Source of the DNA: Phycisphaerales bacterium
GTDB taxonomy: Bacteria; Planctomycetota; Phycisphaerae; Phycisphaerales; SM1A02
Direction: 5' to 3'
Assembly: GCA_018882625.1 (NCBI GenBank)
Contig: VERO01000101.1
Location: 1-7,821, forward strand
Length of the DNA: 7,821 nucleotides
The notes beneath the pieces were generated by a model, which saw only the letters and a program-made list of their open reading frames with translations, ran no database searches and was not told the origin of the DNA. The translations under genes were made by a program, and so were the position numbers. Of the stretch, positions 5,586 to 7,821 are shown in pieces; positions within the stretch are counted from its first letter, which is position 1, and each line of letters opens with the position of its first letter.

Positions 5586-6467
5586 ATGAGCGACGCCGCG
5601 AGCGAGGCCGTATCCATGAGGTCAGTTCAGCGGATGGTCCGCACGGGCGGGCGCTTCGCCTGCCTGACGTGCTACGACGCCACGACGGCGCGGTGGCTCG
5701 CGCGTGCAGGCATCCACGTGCTGCTCGTCGGGGACACCGCCGCCGAGATCGTGCTCGGCCATCCCTCGACGGTGCACGCACCGCTGGACTTCCTCATCCA
5801 GCTCACGGCTGGAGTCAAGCGCGGCGCGCCAGGATGCCTGGTGATGGCCGACATGCCATTCATGAGCTACCACGCGTGCGACGCGGACGGCGTGCGCAAC
5901 GCCGGCCGGTTCATGACTGAGGGCATGGCGGATGCGGTCAAGCTGGAGTTGGACAGGTCGTTTGCGCCGCTCGTGGCCCTGCTCGCGCGGGCGGGTGTCC
6001 CGGCAGTCGCGCACATCGGCAGCAGGCCCCAGCACGCCAAGCGCCACGGCGGCTACTACGCGGCCGGCAAGAGCGCGGCATCTGCACTGGCGCTGATCGA
6101 CGATGCCGTGGCGCTGCGCGACGCGGGCGCGAGCATGCTGCTTGTGGAGGCCACGCCTGCCGAGGTGACGGAGCGGATCGTGGCGTCGGTGGACATCCCG
6201 GTGATCGGGTGCGGGGCTGGTCCGGCGTGCCATGGGCAGGTCGTCGTGCTCCAGGACCTGCTTGGCATGACGGAGTGGCAGCCAGCCTTCGCGGCGCCCG
6301 CGGCGCGCGTGGGCGAGCAGATCTCGGCGGCGGCGTCGGAGTGGGTGCGGAGGGTGGCATCGGGTGACCTTGGCGAGCATCCCTACGTGATGGGCGCCGC
6401 CGAACGGGAGGCCTTCGAGCGCCGTACGGGGAATGGCCCCAACGCCCGGAAGGTGACGACACCATGA
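5586..6467 (+). CDS. panB: 3-methyl-2-oxobutanoate hydroxymethyltransferase (PanB)
   Basis: PanB adds a hydroxymethyl group from 5,10-methylenetetrahydrofolate to 2-oxoisovalerate, giving ketopantoate, the first committed step of pantothenate synthesis. At 293 residues it is slightly longer than the usual ~265. Visible landmarks are CLTCYDA (26-32), LLVGDT with D50, VKRGAP, MADMPFM with D89, VKLE with E121, AHIGSRPQ (142-149), GGYYAAGK, LLVEATP with E188, and PVIGCGAG (205-212). D50, D89 and E121 match the Mg ligands of the E. coli enzyme, and E188 its catalytic glutamate. Departures from E. coli are LVGDT for VGDS and a Leu-Asp after E121 where Gly-Gly is usual; neither removes a known key residue. 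The product is cytoplasmic. Its stop overlaps the next gene's ATG in ATGA, so the two are translationally coupled. Confidence 0.95.
   Translation: MSDAASEAVSMRSVQRMVRTGGRFACLTCYDATTARWLARAGIHVLLVGDTAAEIVLGHPSTVHAPLDFLIQLTAGVKRGAPGCLVMADMPFMSYHACDADGVRNAGRFMTEGMADAVKLELDRSFAPLVALLARAGVPAVAHIGSRPQHAKRHGGYYAAGKSAASALALIDDAVALRDAGASMLLVEATPAEVTERIVASVDIPVIGCGAGPACHGQVVVLQDLLGMTEWQPAFAAPAARVGEQISAAASEWVRRVASGDLGEHPYVMGAAEREAFERRTGNGPNARKVTTP
6448..6456 (+). promoter_or_regulatory. Shine-Dalgarno of the protease gene within panB
   Basis: GGAAGGTGA lies within the last codons of panB and ends 7 bases before the ATG at 6464. AGGTGA is complementary to the canonical 16S 3' end. It favours the first of the two adjacent ATGs (6464, 6467) as start and contrasts with the absence of such a site before coaD, panB and the two divergent genes. 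Confidence 0.65.
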
Positions 6468-7821
6468 TGAGATTCCAGACCCTGGTGCCTGCCGCGATCG
6501 TGTCCCTTGCTGCCGTCGTGGCGCTCGTCGCGGCCCCGCGCTCGCTGCGTGTGCGCGACGAGTCGGTGGCGAGGGCGGAGCTCGTGTCCGCACGCGACCG
6601 GCTCGCGCGCGCAAACCCGCTGCACGAGCTCAGCACGGCGATGCGTGACGTTGCGGCGATCGTCGAGCCGAGCGTCGTGTACGTGATGACGGGCGGCATG
6701 GCGCGAACTCGTGGCGTCGGCCAGCGCTTCGTCAATAGCGGCTCCGGATGGATCTACGACACCGATGGCCACATCGTGACCAACGCTCACGTGGTGGACG
6801 GCGCGCAGCGCATCGAGGTCCAGACGCACACGGGCGAGGTCCTCGATGCTGAGGTGGTCGGCATCGACCTCAAGACCGACATCGCCGTCCTGCGCGCCGA
6901 GAATGACGACCTCCAGCCGGCGATGCGCTCGGGCGAGCTGCCCATGCAGGGCGAGTTCGTCTTCGCGTTCGGATCTCCCTTCGACTTCCGCTTCTCGATG
7001 AGCGCGGGGATCGTGTCGGGCATCGGCCGCTCCGCGGGCCTGCCTGACATCGACTACGAGAACTTCATCCAGACTGACGCCGCGATCAACCCTGGCAACT
7101 CCGGAGGCCCGCTCACGGACGTGTACGGCAAGGTGATCGGCATGAACACGGCGATCGCCACGGGCCGCGGCGGCACGCTTGGGCAGGGCCAGTTTGCGGG
7201 CATCGGGCTGGCGATCCCGATGGACATCATCGAGAACGTGGTCGGGCAGATCATCGAGAAGGGCGAGGTCGAGAAGGGATTTGTCGGGGTGGGGGTGCTG
7301 GCGCTCGACGACATTGCCAGGGCGCAGGTCCGCGATCCGGTGTTCCGATGCGTGGCCGAGCACTTCGACGGGCAGGGTGCGGTCGTCAACCGCATCAGTC
7401 CGGGCAGTCCGGCTGAAGCGGCAGGGCTGCAGGTCGGTGACGTGATCACGGCGATCGACGGCACGCGGATCACCGACAGTTCGCGCGTCCCTGCGCTGAT
7501 CGGCACGCGCCGGCCGGGACAGGTGGTGCGCTTTGACGTGTGGCGTCCCGTGCCCGCGGAGTCGCGCGGCGAGATGCGCGAGTTCGAGGTGGCGCTCGTG
7601 CGGCGTGCGCCGGAGTCCGAGGCCGGGAGCTTCGCCTCGATGCTGCGCGGGCTCGGTCTCGCGAGGCTGGTGACGGCGTCGAAGGAGACCTGCGCAGCGG
7701 CGAATGTGCCCTACGTGCGCGGTGTGCTGATCGAGGAGGTGTCCGAGGGCAGCGCGGCGGCGGGCGTCCTTCCCGACGGGGCCGTGATCGTGGCGGTCGA
7801 AGGCCAGTCGGTGGGCAACCT
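6464..7821 (+). CDS. HtrA/Deg-family (S1C) serine protease with PDZ domains, 3' partial
   Basis: Envelope quality-control protease of the trypsin fold; 452 codons are visible and the frame runs off the right edge. Residues 7-24 form a hydrophobic N-terminal segment, either a signal peptide or a membrane anchor, so the protein acts outside the cytoplasm. The protease domain spans about 62-265 with the full triad: TNAHVV (H109), KTDIAVL (D139) and NPGNSGGPL (S213). The strand AGIVSGIGR and the IGLAIP motif are as in HtrA proteins. A first PDZ domain runs from about G272 (GFVGVGV) to 375, with SPAEAAGLQVGDVI at its core. A second begins near 400, with GVLIEEV at 420-426, and is cut at the edge. 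The long loop LA of E. coli DegP is not evident, making it more like DegQ/DegS in layout. The 4-bp overlap with panB suggests one transcript, though no functional link to pantothenate synthesis is known. Confidence 0.95.
   Translation, partial: MMRFQTLVPAAIVSLAAVVALVAAPRSLRVRDESVARAELVSARDRLARANPLHELSTAMRDVAAIVEPSVVYVMTGGMARTRGVGQRFVNSGSGWIYDTDGHIVTNAHVVDGAQRIEVQTHTGEVLDAEVVGIDLKTDIAVLRAENDDLQPAMRSGELPMQGEFVFAFGSPFDFRFSMSAGIVSGIGRSAGLPDIDYENFIQTDAAINPGNSGGPLTDVYGKVIGMNTAIATGRGGTLGQGQFAGIGLAIPMDIIENVVGQIIEKGEVEKGFVGVGVLALDDIARAQVRDPVFRCVAEHFDGQGAVVNRISPGSPAEAAGLQVGDVITAIDGTRITDSSRVPALIGTRRPGQVVRFDVWRPVPAESRGEMREFEVALVRRAPESEAGSFASMLRGLGLARLVTASKETCAAANVPYVRGVLIEEVSEGSAAAGVLPDGAVIVAVEGQSVGN

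Noticed and set aside
5622..6614. 330-codon minus-strand open frame opposite panB
   Set aside because: It is an antisense shadow of panB, with Arg/His-rich composition and no motifs, whereas panB's catalytic and metal residues are all present on the plus strand.
1..7821. CRISPR arrays, tRNA/rRNA genes, insertion sequences or attachment sites
   Set aside because: No spaced direct repeats, tRNA-like cloverleaf, rRNA sequence, transposase motifs or terminal inverted repeats were seen; the window reads as ordinary chromosomal gene content.

Overview
The window looks like a chromosomal segment from a GC-rich planctomycete, most likely class Phycisphaerae. This rests on two family resemblances recognised from memory. 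The first is the C-terminal paired dockerin-like calcium loops ending in 'WGPC' on an exported protein. The second is the very long Ser/Thr kinase with a single membrane span and a large extracytoplasmic tail. No database search was run.

Layout from left to right: (1) the 3' end of a secreted protein gene with a dockerin-like tail (3-218); (2) a 1006-residue membrane-anchored Hanks-type Ser/Thr kinase (239-3259), 20 bp downstream and with its own Shine-Dalgarno-like sequence; (3) a 354-bp non-coding stretch with two GC-rich hairpins (3260-3613); (4) coaD (3614-4174); (5) on the minus strand, converging on coaD, a small protein with a caspase/CHAT-like His...Cys arrangement (4222-4812); (6) diverging from it by 49 bp, a metallo-beta-lactamase-fold protein whose metal-binding histidines are replaced (4862-5566); (7) panB (5586-6467); (8) overlapping panB by 4 bp, an HtrA/Deg-type serine protease with PDZ domains that runs off the right edge (6464-7821).

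Two genes belong to one pathway. PanB makes ketopantoate for pantothenate, and CoaD makes dephospho-CoA from phosphopantetheine. They lie about 1.4 kb apart with two poorly characterised genes between them. Kinase and HtrA protease are cell-envelope proteins.

The most striking regulatory pattern concerns start signals. Each of the four genes that appears to begin a transcript (coaD, the minus-strand gene, the MBL-fold gene, panB) has a TAnnnT hexamer (TACACT, TAGCAT, TAGACT, TACACT) ending 6-7 bp before its start codon and no convincing Shine-Dalgarno. That spacing puts the predicted transcription start on the start codon, so these mRNAs are probably leaderless. The two genes that follow another gene closely (kinase, protease) instead carry Shine-Dalgarno-like sequences. 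The most novel-looking proteins are the caspase-like small protein and the MBL-fold protein without metal ligands, which share one overlapping divergent promoter region.
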